Shown here: positions 55,146 to 62,986 of the stretch, piece after piece
Position numbering within the stretch: the stretch's first letter is position 1
Layout: the number at the start of each line of letters is the position of its first letter
Assembly: GCF_004005945.1 (NCBI RefSeq)
Contig: NZ_SACS01000006.1
Coordinates: 62,001-126,000 of the forward strand
Length of the DNA: 64,000 nt
Direction of reading: 5' to 3'
Source: Rheinheimera riviphila
GTDB taxonomy: Bacteria; Pseudomonadota; Gammaproteobacteria; Enterobacterales; Alteromonadaceae
The notes under the pieces: model-generated
Told to the model about the DNA's origin: nothing
Seen by the model: the letters and a program-made list of their open reading frames with translations, nothing else
The model's database searches: none
Program-made: the position numbers and the translations under genes

Positions 55146-55313
55146 TTAGCGTCTTAGCTCTGACGAAAAGCACGAATGAAAGCAATGCGCACATCCATCC
55201 CCTTTGTTATTTATCAAGTATTTATCCATCTAAAATTGTCATTAATAGGTAAAAATAGAGCCTGTTTGAAGTTTGGGTAAGTAAGTTAAATGTATTTTTT
55301 TAAAGGATTAAAT

Positions 55314-55907
55314 ATGAAAAAGATTATTTTAGGCTCTCTTATACTAGCGTCAATTGCAGTAATCGGCGGTTGTGCTATGGATGCTCGCGCAACAATCGAA
55401 GTAGATATATCAAGAGAACCCGCCCCACCAGAGGCCGGAGCGCATTCGGACAACGTCATTAAAAGCCATGCTAAAATTAAACTCGAGGCGTGTTATCCTA
55501 AGTGCTCCAAGTCCGATTTCAACAATACATTCAGCAATTTTAACGTCGACCTTGAACAATCGGATACCTATTCAGTGCCGCTCGATGGCAAAATACATAT
55601 GCAATTAAACTCGGGATCTGGACAGGTTGTTGCCCAAAAAGCATTTGATATTATCACCGTCGGAAATCAAAGCCGATTGGTCAATCCTGCAGCTGTTGCT
55701 GACTGGGCATATCCAAATTTCCAGAATGGCGCAACAATATTCGCTGAAATTTACTGGCAAACTTCAGGATTTACCGGAAGTGAATATATCAATATGCGTG
55801 TCAGAGACCAGCAAGCAGTTCTGGCTGCAAATGGTATCTATGTTGAAATTGATTGTGGGCCAGAAATTCCGTCTGGGTCTCCAGAACAAGCTTGCGAATT
55901 ACGGTAA
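55314..55907 (+). CDS. AT-rich lipoprotein of unknown function
   Basis: A 197-aa protein with a lipoprotein signal ending IGGC (Cys about residue 20). The mature part has four to five Cys residues, including CYPKC and IDCGPEIP...QAC, and beta-strand-like segments. AGGA lies 8 nt before the ATG; the ATG at 55290 lacks such a site. Base composition is more AT-rich than the chromosome around it. It forms a pair with the HExxH protein downstream, inside the segment bounded by direct repeats. No family recognised. Confidence 0.72.
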   Translation: MKKIILGSLILASIAVIGGCAMDARATIEVDISREPAPPEAGAHSDNVIKSHAKIKLEACYPKCSKSDFNNTFSNFNVDLEQSDTYSVPLDGKIHMQLNSGSGQVVAQKAFDIITVGNQSRLVNPAAVADWAYPNFQNGATIFAEIYWQTSGFTGSEYINMRVRDQQAVLAANGIYVEIDCGPEIPSGSPEQACELR

Positions 55908-55916
55908 CCATTAATA

Positions 55917-55938
55917 CGGTGCGGCGAAAGCCGCACCG
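55917..55938 (+). other. GNRA-capped hairpin between the two lipoprotein genes
   Basis: CGGTGCGGC-GAAA-GCCGCACCG: a perfect 9-bp stem with a GAAA tetraloop and no T tract. It may stabilise or process the mRNA, or tune expression of the second gene. Confidence 0.6.
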
Positions 55939-55952
55939 AGTAGAGAGTGCCT

Positions 55953-56878
55953 TCTTGATAACAAAATGTACGCTTACCAAATGTGTGATTATGTTGTTGA
56001 TATTCAGCCAGCTATCCTGTGTTTCATTGTCAAAGCAACAAGATAGTTATGGTGTCAATGTTGTGGCGTTTGATGAACACCATATAAAAGTCCGGTCATA
56101 CGCTAATGTAGATCGCTGGCCAGAGTTACCGACACACGAACATCCGATTGAAATTCTGGTTCATGTTGCCGGGAATATGACATTTCGCATACTGGCCGAG
56201 CAGCAACTACCTTGTTTCGACGAACTTAAAGCGATTGGATTTAATCAAGGATGGCCGGCATATAATTTACCGGTGCGCTGGTATCCTTATTTAAGTACGA
56301 CCTATCAAACGACCTTGTATTTATTACCGTTAGCTAATTTTAAGCGAGAATTTACAACGGTTTTAGATAAGCCCCAGCTTAATATATATCTTCCATTCGA
56401 TTGCGGTGTCGATGACACTGTCAATTATTTTTTTACTGACGTAATGACCGTGGTTTACCATGAAATTGGCCATATTGAAGCAATACGTAATTGGCCTGGT
56501 GGCTGGCGGCAACCACGAAGTAAAACTCAGTTCCAGGTTGATAAGTTCAGCCAAGAGGTTATTGCTGGTCAGGCAGAAGTATGCGTTCTGTTACTAACAG
56601 AACGATTGAAATTTGGCCAAATTGAGTTGCCAGAACTCTGGCAATCTGGCAAACAGGTTGGATTTGCCACACTTCGACAAACTCTACGAAATCAAATTGG
56701 TCACCATTCCAAAGTTGGCAGAGAATACGGCATGTATTTGATGCATCAATTTCTACAATCAAACAAGCAGCAAAATTTTGCAGATGTTGTTGCTTATTGT
56801 GGGGGGATTTGGAGTCCGTCTGCCATTACAAAAATGCAACAAGATATCGCGGAGCAATTATCAGCCGAAGTAAATTAG
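55953..56878 (+). CDS. Envelope-targeted HExxH metalloprotein, function unknown
   Basis: About 308 aa. A signal-like start (MITKCTLTKCVIMLLIFSQ) ends in LSC, possibly a lipobox. The core has a zinc-binding HEIGH motif (VVYHEIGHIEAIRNW) and a downstream EVIAGQAEVCVLL helix whose Glu could be the third ligand, so a gluzincin-like peptidase is likely. Start is uncertain: TTG 55953 (basic n-region, AGAGAG upstream) or ATG 55991; the frame is open from 55853. AT-rich like its partner upstream. Confidence 0.65.
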
Positions 56879-56901
56879 ATTTAATTTAGGGTGTTTTATC
56901 C

Positions 56902-56994
56902 GGCGTACTACCGCTGACGCGGTGAGTAGCGCCCTACGCAAGTATTTGATTTGAATTCTAAAAAGTAGGGCGGACTCACCGGAGGTAGTCCGCC
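56902..56994. repeat. REPIN-type repeat, second copy
   Basis: Identical to 54861-54953; part of the 273-bp direct repeat. Confidence 0.8.
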
Positions 56995-57174
56995 GTTAAG
57001 CCATTACGCGTCATATCAAAACAGCGATTGTGTTTAAAGCCCTGCTGCAACCATCTGCTTGATCTTGCAAGCTTTTTCAAAATGGTCCAGCTGATGGGTT
57101 TGGATCCACCAGGTTGCCGCTTCCATCAGTAGTTCCGGATCGTCATTCTTATTGGCAAAAAATGCGTAAAAAGA
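56902..57174 (+). repeat. 273-bp perfect direct repeat, right copy
   Basis: Matches 54861-55133 without a mismatch. Recombination between the copies would remove a 2,041-bp circle carrying both lipoprotein-like genes and would leave the 75-aa gene intact. Confidence 0.95.
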
Positions 57175-57261
57175 CAGGCCAACTGACTCGCCTTTGGCCT
57201 GGATTTTTTTGTTGCAGACCACCATGATTTTTTCTCTTAAGGTCTCTCGCATCAGTTTCAT
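57034..57261 (-). CDS. 75-aa conserved small protein (DUF6500-like)
   Basis: A soluble, mostly helical protein with SVGLSFYAFFANKNDDPELLMEAATWWI and KACKIKQMV. I recall a DUF6500 family of this form, but cannot verify it. ATG 57261 or 57252; neither has a clear ribosome site. It lies 13 bp after the cupin gene on the same strand, so the two are likely co-transcribed. Its 3' two-thirds are duplicated at 54993-55145. Confidence 0.75.
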   Translation of the reverse strand: MKLMRETLREKIMVVCNKKIQAKGESVGLSFYAFFANKNDDPELLMEAATWWIQTHQLDHFEKACKIKQMVAAGL

Positions 57262-57274
57262 CCACGAAGATCGA

Positions 57275-57655
57275 TTAAAACGAAGCCAACGGTGTCAATT
57301 GCTCCGCCAGGCTACGGGTTTTTTCGGTTTTTTCGTCACCGGTATGCAAGGTGCTTTTGCGTTCAATCAGCATAATGTGACACTCCTCGGCGGCGATAGG
57401 GTTGTGCCGCACGCCTTTAGGCACCACAAAACTATCACCTTGTTGCAGCACCACTGTGCGATCTTCCATTTCGATCGTCAGCGAACCTTTGAGAATATAA
57501 AAAAGTTCGTCCTCAAATTCATGGTGATGCCAGACCAGCGTGCCCAGCACTTTGGCGACTTTGACATACGAATCATCAAGTTCAGCTACAACTTTAGGTG
57601 ACCAGTATTCAGTTAAGCTTGCGGCGATTTGTGCCGGTGAAACGACTTCTGTCAT
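57275..57655 (-). CDS. Cupin-fold protein
   Basis: A 126-aa single cupin. Motif 1 (WHHHEFEDELFYILKG) gives the His/His/Glu ligands and motif 2 (DSFVVPKGVRHNP) the last His, so a metal is probably bound. AGAGGAAA precedes the ATG at 57655; the frame upstream is spurious. Stand-alone cupins act as isomerases, dioxygenases or sensors; substrate unknown. Confidence 0.88.
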   Translation of the reverse strand: MTEVVSPAQIAASLTEYWSPKVVAELDDSYVKVAKVLGTLVWHHHEFEDELFYILKGSLTIEMEDRTVVLQQGDSFVVPKGVRHNPIAAEECHIMLIERKSTLHTGDEKTEKTRSLAEQLTPLASF

Positions 57656-57766
57656 TATCGTTATTTCCTCTGGGTTGCTATGCGCAAGGGTTAGCGCTGC
57701 CACTTCGTGATTAATCCGCTCTATTTACTTTTTCTAAACAGAGCTATTGGATTCTGGTTAACGTGA

Positions 57767-58017
57767 TTAAAGATATCTTTTAACTGCGAATAACCCACCA
57801 AAAATCAGCAGCTGCAACCCGAAAAACATCGCATGCATCGGAAACAAACGTTGGCCAGCGTTCAGCCTATGCGTAGCAAAAATACGTGACACTGTGTGAG
57901 CAACAATGACAAAGCCAAAACAAGGATGAAGTTCCACGGTTCGGCGACAGACGAAGTAATGGCCCATAGAAACAGGTAGGTTGGGAACCAGGTCAGGATA
58001 AAAAACAACCAGAACAT
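57767..58017 (-). pseudogene. Frameshifted small membrane protein
   Basis: A frame starting at ATG 58017 (AAGGA upstream) encodes MFWLFFILTWFPTYLFLWAI and a second hydrophobic segment but stops at 57862. The frame continuing to 57767 supplies RLNAGQRLFPMHAMFF and a third hydrophobic segment. Adding one base to the A5 run at 57878-57882 joins them into one roughly 83-aa, three-helix protein. Either a true frameshift or a base-calling error. A longer open frame from 58066 gives an implausible N-terminus. Confidence 0.55.
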
Positions 58018-58084
58018 GATGCGTCATTCCTTTGAAATCAATATTCTTATTGGCAAATTGAGACAAATTCAGACGAAGAAAACA

Positions 58085-58468
58085 TCAACTCGCAGGTTTG
58101 TTATCATTCAGCAGTTTTTCGATTAACGTATCAGCACCGATCAAAGGCAGCAAACGCAGCAACACTTCATCCAGCACACCCGCGTCTGCTTTGGCGATAA
58201 ATTGCGCTTTGCGGTCCTTCCATGACAAGGTTTGGATCAGACTTGCAGCGACAACTGATGGCTCGGCCAGATTGGTCACTGGGACTTCCGTTCGGATCCC
58301 CCGAATGCTGGTGCTGATTGGACTGCAAATTAACAGTCCGGTTTGCTGGTTGTAAGCATGGCTACTGAGCACCAATGCTGGCCGGTATTTGCCGATTTCT
58401 TTGCCTTTAGTAGGTTCAAAATCGAGCCAGATGATATCGCTTCGCGCCGGGATGAATGTTGCAGGCAT
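58085..58468 (-). CDS. MazF/PemK-family toxin
   Basis: A 127-aa protein with the MazF opening DIIWLDFEPTKGKEIGKYRPALVLS and ICSPIST, and SLIQTLSWKDR, where the catalytic Thr/Ser sits. MazF enzymes cut mRNA at short sequences. Its ATG shares one base with the antitoxin stop (TAATG), so the pair is translationally coupled. Confidence 0.92.
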   Translation of the reverse strand: MPATFIPARSDIIWLDFEPTKGKEIGKYRPALVLSSHAYNQQTGLLICSPISTSIRGIRTEVPVTNLAEPSVVAASLIQTLSWKDRKAQFIAKADAGVLDEVLLRLLPLIGADTLIEKLLNDNKPAS

Positions 58469-58734
58469 TAATTATCCACCTCCACGGCAGACAATGGAGC
58501 CAGCAGCTCAGCCTGAACAGTCTCAGACGTCAGTCCTTCCAGCAGTTCAGTTTCTGAAAACGGTAATTTGCGTGGCGCCTGCTTTGTTCTTCTGACCGTA
58601 AAACCATCCGCAAAAACTTCGACTTCAACAGCAGTGTCTGGCGTGAAATGTGGAATATCTCTGATCAGACCGGCCACCCGCAGCCCTAGTCCGTTGCCCC
58701 AGCGCTGGATTTTTGCATGAACTACCTGAGCCAT
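58468..58734 (-). CDS. MazE/AbrB-type antitoxin
   Basis: An 88-aa protein with the swapped-hairpin AbrB motif VHAKIQRWGNGLGLRV and VEVEVFADGFTVRR, plus an acidic C-terminal tail for toxin binding. GAGG lies 6 nt before the ATG. First gene of the mazEF-like pair and likely autorepressor. Confidence 0.92.
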   Translation of the reverse strand: MAQVVHAKIQRWGNGLGLRVAGLIRDIPHFTPDTAVEVEVFADGFTVRRTKQAPRKLPFSETELLEGLTSETVQAELLAPLSAVEVDN

Positions 58735-58905
58735 TTCGCACCTCGTGATAAGTATCGCCAACACTAGCAAGTGTACACTCTGTATAAACAACGTCAATCC
58801 TTGGGAAAATTGATTGCCGCCTCAAATAAATAAACAAAAAAGCATATTTAATTATTCTGCACCATTATACTCAGCACCATTGTCACGCTAGGCCAAGAGC
58901 AACGC

Positions 58906-60258
58906 ATGTCGAATTCTAAGGTGGAAGCCGGATTGAACGCTACCGTTCAAGGTGCAGTTTCATATCCTGCAACGCTTCAAGAGCAGTCTCAACAACTGAC
59001 CCACACCCAACCTCAGTACCAACACCCGCAGTTAGTCCTGATCACCATTTGCCTCATCGCGCTCTTTTCCGTGGCCGGATTAGCCTTGCCGTACCCTATT
59101 CTGGCGCCAATTTTTGCATCAACCGAATTAACGCCGTTTAATCATTGGCTGGAGCTGGATCCAACCTTGTTGTTTGGGGTTGCGTTGGCCGCCAGTCCGC
59201 TCGGAATTTTAATTGGCAGTGCGGTGCTGGGGGCGATGTCGGATATTTATGGGCGGCGGCCGGTGCTACTGGGGTCGTTGCTGCTGGCCTTGGTCGGTTA
59301 TGCCTTGTCGGCGCTGGCGATCGCGGCGGAGCAATATCTGTGGTTTGTGCTGGCGCGTTTTTTGACTGGTATTTGTGAAGGCGCCATCAGTATAGCGCGG
59401 GCGATTGCAGCCGATTTACACCCACAAATTCAGCGCAATAAAGCCATCGCCTGGGTCAATAGTGCCTTGCATGGTGGTTGGTTGGTCGGGCCGTTAATCG
59501 GTGGTTTTACCGTGGTGTATGGCACCGATGTACCCTTCTGGGTGGCGGCTGCGGCAATGTTACCCTGTATGGTGTTGGTGTATTTTCTGCTTCCAGCGAC
59601 CACATTGCAGCCAAACCCCTTATCACTGTGGCAAAACCTGGCGGCGAATAATTCGCTGCAATTGCTGCGGGAGCCGCTGCTGAAATGGGTGGTGTTGATC
59701 CAACTGAGTTACACCATTGGCCTGAATGCGTTTTACGAGTTCTACCCTTTGTGGCTGGTCGAAGCCGAGCAATTTAACAGCACGGACATTGGTTTAATCA
59801 CCGCCGCTTTGTGCTTGCTGATGGTAACTGTGAGCGCCGGGCCGATGTCGATTTGGAGTCATAAAGTGTCGGCTTTAACCGGCAGTTTAATCGCAACTTT
59901 ATGGTTGGGTCTCTTGGTGTTGCTACTGCCACAACTGAGCCACTGGCCAGCATGGACGGTATTGGTGCTGTGCGGCGTGCCGATTGGCATGATGAGTACC
60001 TGGTTTAATGTCTATTGCGCCAACAAATATGCGGCTTTGGGTCAGGGCCGGCTGATGGGTTTGCTGACGCTGTTGATGTGCGCCGGCAATATCATCATTG
60101 CGCTTGGCGGCAGTGTGATTGCATTATGGGGTTCGGGCTGGACTTTGATCGTCGGCGCTTTGTGGATTTGGCTGGCCGGTTGGTTTATCTGGCAAGAGCG
60201 GCGCGGTGATCTTCGTAGCTCAGGCAAAAATACAGAAGGGGTTCCCTGTGGCCAATAA
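58906..60258 (+). CDS. MFS transporter (DHA1-type efflux)
   Basis: A 450-aa protein with a 40-residue hydrophilic N-terminus, twelve hydrophobic helices and the MFS motif A GAMSDIYGRRPVLLGS between helices 2 and 3. SALHGGWLVGPLIGG resembles antiporter motif C. It probably exports a drug or metabolite. The last 11 bp overlap the GTG start of a SufR-like regulator, so the two are coupled. Confidence 0.88.
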   Translation: MSNSKVEAGLNATVQGAVSYPATLQEQSQQLTHTQPQYQHPQLVLITICLIALFSVAGLALPYPILAPIFASTELTPFNHWLELDPTLLFGVALAASPLGILIGSAVLGAMSDIYGRRPVLLGSLLLALVGYALSALAIAAEQYLWFVLARFLTGICEGAISIARAIAADLHPQIQRNKAIAWVNSALHGGWLVGPLIGGFTVVYGTDVPFWVAAAAMLPCMVLVYFLLPATTLQPNPLSLWQNLAANNSLQLLREPLLKWVVLIQLSYTIGLNAFYEFYPLWLVEAEQFNSTDIGLITAALCLLMVTVSAGPMSIWSHKVSALTGSLIATLWLGLLVLLLPQLSHWPAWTVLVLCGVPIGMMSTWFNVYCANKYAALGQGRLMGLLTLLMCAGNIIIALGGSVIALWGSGWTLIVGALWIWLAGWFIWQERRGDLRSSGKNTEGVPCGQ

Positions 60259-60940
60259 CGAAAAAATCCTGCAGCTGCTAAAAACCAAAGGCCAGCAAAC
60301 CAGTCAGCAGCTGGCGGATGTGTTAGAGCTCACGATGATGGGCGCGCGCAAACATTTACTGAATCTGGCGGAACAAGGGTTGGTGGTGTCAGGCACCGAT
60401 CATCCAGAAGCTGCTATCGCCAATAGCCGAGGTCGGCCGCAACAATATTGGCGGTTGACCAAAGCCGGTCATCAATATTTTCCGGATCGCCATGCCGATG
60501 TCAGTCTGCAGTTAATTGACGGGGTGCGGCAGTTGTTTGGCGCTGCTGGGTTGGAGCAGCTGATTGTGCAGCGGGAGCAACAGCAACAGTTGCACTATCG
60601 GCAGAAGTTAAGTAATTTCGGCGATCTGGCGGCGAAAGTGCAGCAATTGGCGGAAATTCGTCAGCAAGAAGGTTATCTGGCCGAAGCGTACTTATTGGAT
60701 AACGGCTTAGGTGATAACAGTTTACCGGAAATCGGCGCACCGGACGGCAGTTGGGTGTTAGTCGAACATCATTGTCCAATCTGCGCCGCAGCGACTTTGT
60801 GTCAGAATTTCTGCCGCTCTGAGCTACAGCTATTTCGCGCTTGTGTCGAAGGGTTGGCGACAGTGGAGCGAACTGAACATTTGCTCAGTGCTGGTAGTCG
60901 TTGTGCTTATCTGTTTTCGCCGGTGAGTTTGGGTAACTAA
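60248..60940 (+). CDS. Winged-helix regulator with C-terminal Cys cluster (SufR-like)
   Basis: A 231-aa protein. The N-terminal HTH (ILQLLKTKGQQTSQQLADVLELTMMGARKHL) belongs to the ArsR/DeoR-like group containing SufR. The C-terminus has C-P-I-C-x5-C-x3-C and a later Cys (SRCAYLF), placed as in iron-sulfur or metal-sensing SufR relatives. The GTG at 60248 has GAAGGGG 6 nt upstream; starting at 60206 would run deep into the transporter gene. It likely controls the transporter in response to iron-sulfur status, metal or redox. Confidence 0.8.
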   Translation: MANNEKILQLLKTKGQQTSQQLADVLELTMMGARKHLLNLAEQGLVVSGTDHPEAAIANSRGRPQQYWRLTKAGHQYFPDRHADVSLQLIDGVRQLFGAAGLEQLIVQREQQQQLHYRQKLSNFGDLAAKVQQLAEIRQQEGYLAEAYLLDNGLGDNSLPEIGAPDGSWVLVEHHCPICAAATLCQNFCRSELQLFRACVEGLATVERTEHLLSAGSRCAYLFSPVSLGN

Positions 60941-60958
60941 TATTTTTTTATGCAACAA

Positions 60959-60981
60959 CCCGAATCATCAAGGATGACGGG
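60959..60981. repeat. Second copy of the CCCGAATC short repeat
   Basis: CCCGAATCATCAAGGATGACGGG differs at two positions from the core at 19766-19788. Found just before the deaminase gene. Confidence 0.45.
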
Positions 60982-61000
60982 GAAAACCGGAGTGTGACAA

Positions 61001-61609
61001 ATGGCGAAATATTCTTTGTTTAAACAAGATCCTGGCCAACCGGTCACCATTACCCTGCCGGACTGGGTGGACGCTTTAGTGCAGTGGGATCAGCCTTATC
61101 CCGATGACAACGCCAAAATGACACTGGCGATTGAGCTGTCGAAACAGAACGTGTTACGCGGCACCGGTGGACCTTTTGGTACCGCGATTTTTGACCGCGC
61201 GACCAACATGTTAGTCGGCGTTGGCGTCAATCGGGTGGTGCCGCACAACAATTCTACCTTGCACGGCGAAACTGTGGCCATCATGCAGGCCGAGCAGGCG
61301 CTGGGGCATTTCAGCCTGGCGTCAGCGACTGGCCGAGAATTGTTTACCTCCTGTGAGCCGTGCGCCATGTGTTTAGGCGCGGTGCTATGGAGTGGCGTCA
61401 ACCGGTTGGTGTGCGCTGGTGTTGCAGCCGACGCACGGGCCATTGGTTTTGACGAAGGCCCGGTGTTTGCGCAGTCGTATCAGTATCTGCAAAATGCCGG
61501 TATCGAAGTAGTACGCGGTTTTATGCAGCCGGAAGCGAAAGCGGTGCTGGATTATTACGCAAGTTCGGGTGGACGTATTTACAACGGCGCGGATACTGCG
61601 GCCGGATAG
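61001..61609 (+). CDS. Nucleoside/guanine deaminase-like protein (CDA fold)
   Basis: A 202-aa zinc enzyme. H88-G-E90 and P-C121-x2-C124 (SCEPCAMCLGAVLWSGV) form the cytidine-deaminase-superfamily site. The arrangement and RxxGFDE segment are close to bacterial guanine deaminase (GuaD) and TadA-like proteins; the 200-aa length and N-terminal extension argue against tRNA deaminase TadA. It probably deaminates a purine or a pterin in the cytoplasm. Confidence 0.82.
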   Translation: MAKYSLFKQDPGQPVTITLPDWVDALVQWDQPYPDDNAKMTLAIELSKQNVLRGTGGPFGTAIFDRATNMLVGVGVNRVVPHNNSTLHGETVAIMQAEQALGHFSLASATGRELFTSCEPCAMCLGAVLWSGVNRLVCAGVAADARAIGFDEGPVFAQSYQYLQNAGIEVVRGFMQPEAKAVLDYYASSGGRIYNGADTAAG

Positions 61610-61731
61610 GGACTATGTAGCTGAGTGGTAAAGGTTTCGCTGTTCCTGTATTTGCTTTATCATGCGCGCCGCCTGAATGGGGATACGCCCCGGCAGGCGG
61701 TCAATTGATGAACAAAGGAAAGGAAAACCTC

Positions 61732-62142
61732 ATGAAATTTAAATTCGCAGTCATCGCATCTTTGGTATTGGCAAGCACTGCAGTGCAGGCTGACTGGTTA
61801 AAAGCCGCTACCGATTCAGTCAAAGGCAGCGTGACCGACAGCGTGAAACAAACGGCTGATGGTGCCAAAGAAGCCGCTTATGACAGCGCCGTGAATTCTG
61901 CTTTAGGCCTGGTCGCCGGTAAAACCGACAAGGCTTATGTCACGAAAAAACTGGGCCAAGCCAGCCAGGTATTGAGCGAAGAAGGCGCCGAAGTATGGAG
62001 CTACGACTTATCGAAGCTGCAACAAACCTATCCAATGCTGACTGAAGCGTTAAAACAATATCCAAAAGTGCCGGAAGCGATCAAATTAAGCTTCAAAGGC
62101 GACACCATCAGCACCATCAAAATGGTAAAACCAGCCGCTTAA
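61732..62142 (+). CDS. Small periplasmic protein, amphipathic helix repeats
   Basis: A 136-aa protein with signal peptide cleaved after VQA. It continues with an Ala/Ser/Asp/Lys-rich helical stretch (DSVKGSVTDSVKQTADGAKEAAYDSAVNSAL) that recalls LEA/YtxH-like helices. The C-terminal half (KLGQASQVLSEEGAEVWSYDLSKL) resembles a SmpA/BamE-like fold opening. AAAGGA precedes the ATG at 61732. Function unknown; single gene with a terminator. Confidence 0.75.
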   Translation: MKFKFAVIASLVLASTAVQADWLKAATDSVKGSVTDSVKQTADGAKEAAYDSAVNSALGLVAGKTDKAYVTKKLGQASQVLSEEGAEVWSYDLSKLQQTYPMLTEALKQYPKVPEAIKLSFKGDTISTIKMVKPAA

Positions 62143-62186
62143 TGCCTGGTATTTGCTGACACTAGTTGCTGAGACTATTTGCGAAT

Positions 62187-62218
62187 GCCGACGCCACCAC
62201 CATGGCGTCGGCTTTTTT
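62187..62218 (+). terminator. Strong intrinsic terminator
   Basis: GCCGACGCCA/TGGCGTCGGC 10-bp stem, 6-nt loop and T6, 44 bp after the stop of the small periplasmic protein gene. Confidence 0.95.
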
Positions 62219-62302
62219 CCCCTACACATTTCACCTGCTTTTGACAAACTTTGCCTTATGCTAGTGTCTGACCAGACTTGATGCACGAGGACACACCACG
62301 TT

Positions 62303-62986
62303 TTGCATATTCTGCTGATTGAAGATCAAACCGCGCTGGCGGCCAATGTGATGGACTACCTGACGGCGCAGGGTCATTCGCTGGATTATGCCGACAATGG
62401 CATTCGTGGGCTGCAATTGGCGCTGGCGAATTATTATGATCTGCTTATTCTCGATTTATCCCTTCCGGGCCTGGATGGTCTGCAGCTGTGCCAGCAACTG
62501 CGTGAGCGAGCCAGTCGGTATATTCCAGTGTTGATGCTGACCGCACGCGATACGCTTGACGACAAACTGCTGGGCTTTGGCTGTGGCGCGGATGACTATC
62601 TGACCAAACCTTTTGCACTGGCTGAGCTTGCGGTGCGGGTGCAAGCGTTATCACGGCGGCATTTAGTGGCGACTGATCATCGGTTAGCAATTGGCGAGCT
62701 GACATTCGATCGGCAACGTCAGCAGGCCAGTCGCGCCGGGCAGCTGCTGGAGTTACATCCTATCGGCATGAAAATACTGCAATTATTAGCTGAAGCTTAC
62801 CCAGCGGTACTCAGCCGCTCCGAACTCACCGCCAAACTTTGGGGTGATGACCCACCGGATTCCGATGCACTACGGGCACATATTTATTTGCTGCGCCAGC
62901 AACTGGATAAACCTTTTACTTTTAGCATGTTACATACGGTGCATGGGGTTGGTTTTAAATTGATGAGCGGAGCAGATGATGACTGA
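62303..62986 (+). CDS. OmpR-family response regulator
   Basis: A 227-aa protein. Receiver domain: acidic E7-D8, phospho-acceptor D51 (LLILDLSLPGLDG), MLTARD and K in LTKPF. A C-terminal winged helix (LSRSELTAKLWGDDPPDSDALRAHIYLLRQQLDKP) binds DNA. The start is a TTG at 62303, with GAGG about 12 nt upstream. It overlaps the kinase start by 11 nt, so the pair is coupled. Closest in plan to QseB/PmrA/PhoP-like regulators; stimulus unknown. Confidence 0.92.
   Translation: MHILLIEDQTALAANVMDYLTAQGHSLDYADNGIRGLQLALANYYDLLILDLSLPGLDGLQLCQQLRERASRYIPVLMLTARDTLDDKLLGFGCGADDYLTKPFALAELAVRVQALSRRHLVATDHRLAIGELTFDRQRQQASRAGQLLELHPIGMKILQLLAEAYPAVLSRSELTAKLWGDDPPDSDALRAHIYLLRQQLDKPFTFSMLHTVHGVGFKLMSGADDD

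Noticed and set aside
57767-58066. 99-codon continuous frame taken as a gene
   Set aside because: Its first half is not membrane-like, whereas the alternative frame from 58017 has a ribosome site and hydrophobic helices; a frameshifted gene explains both.
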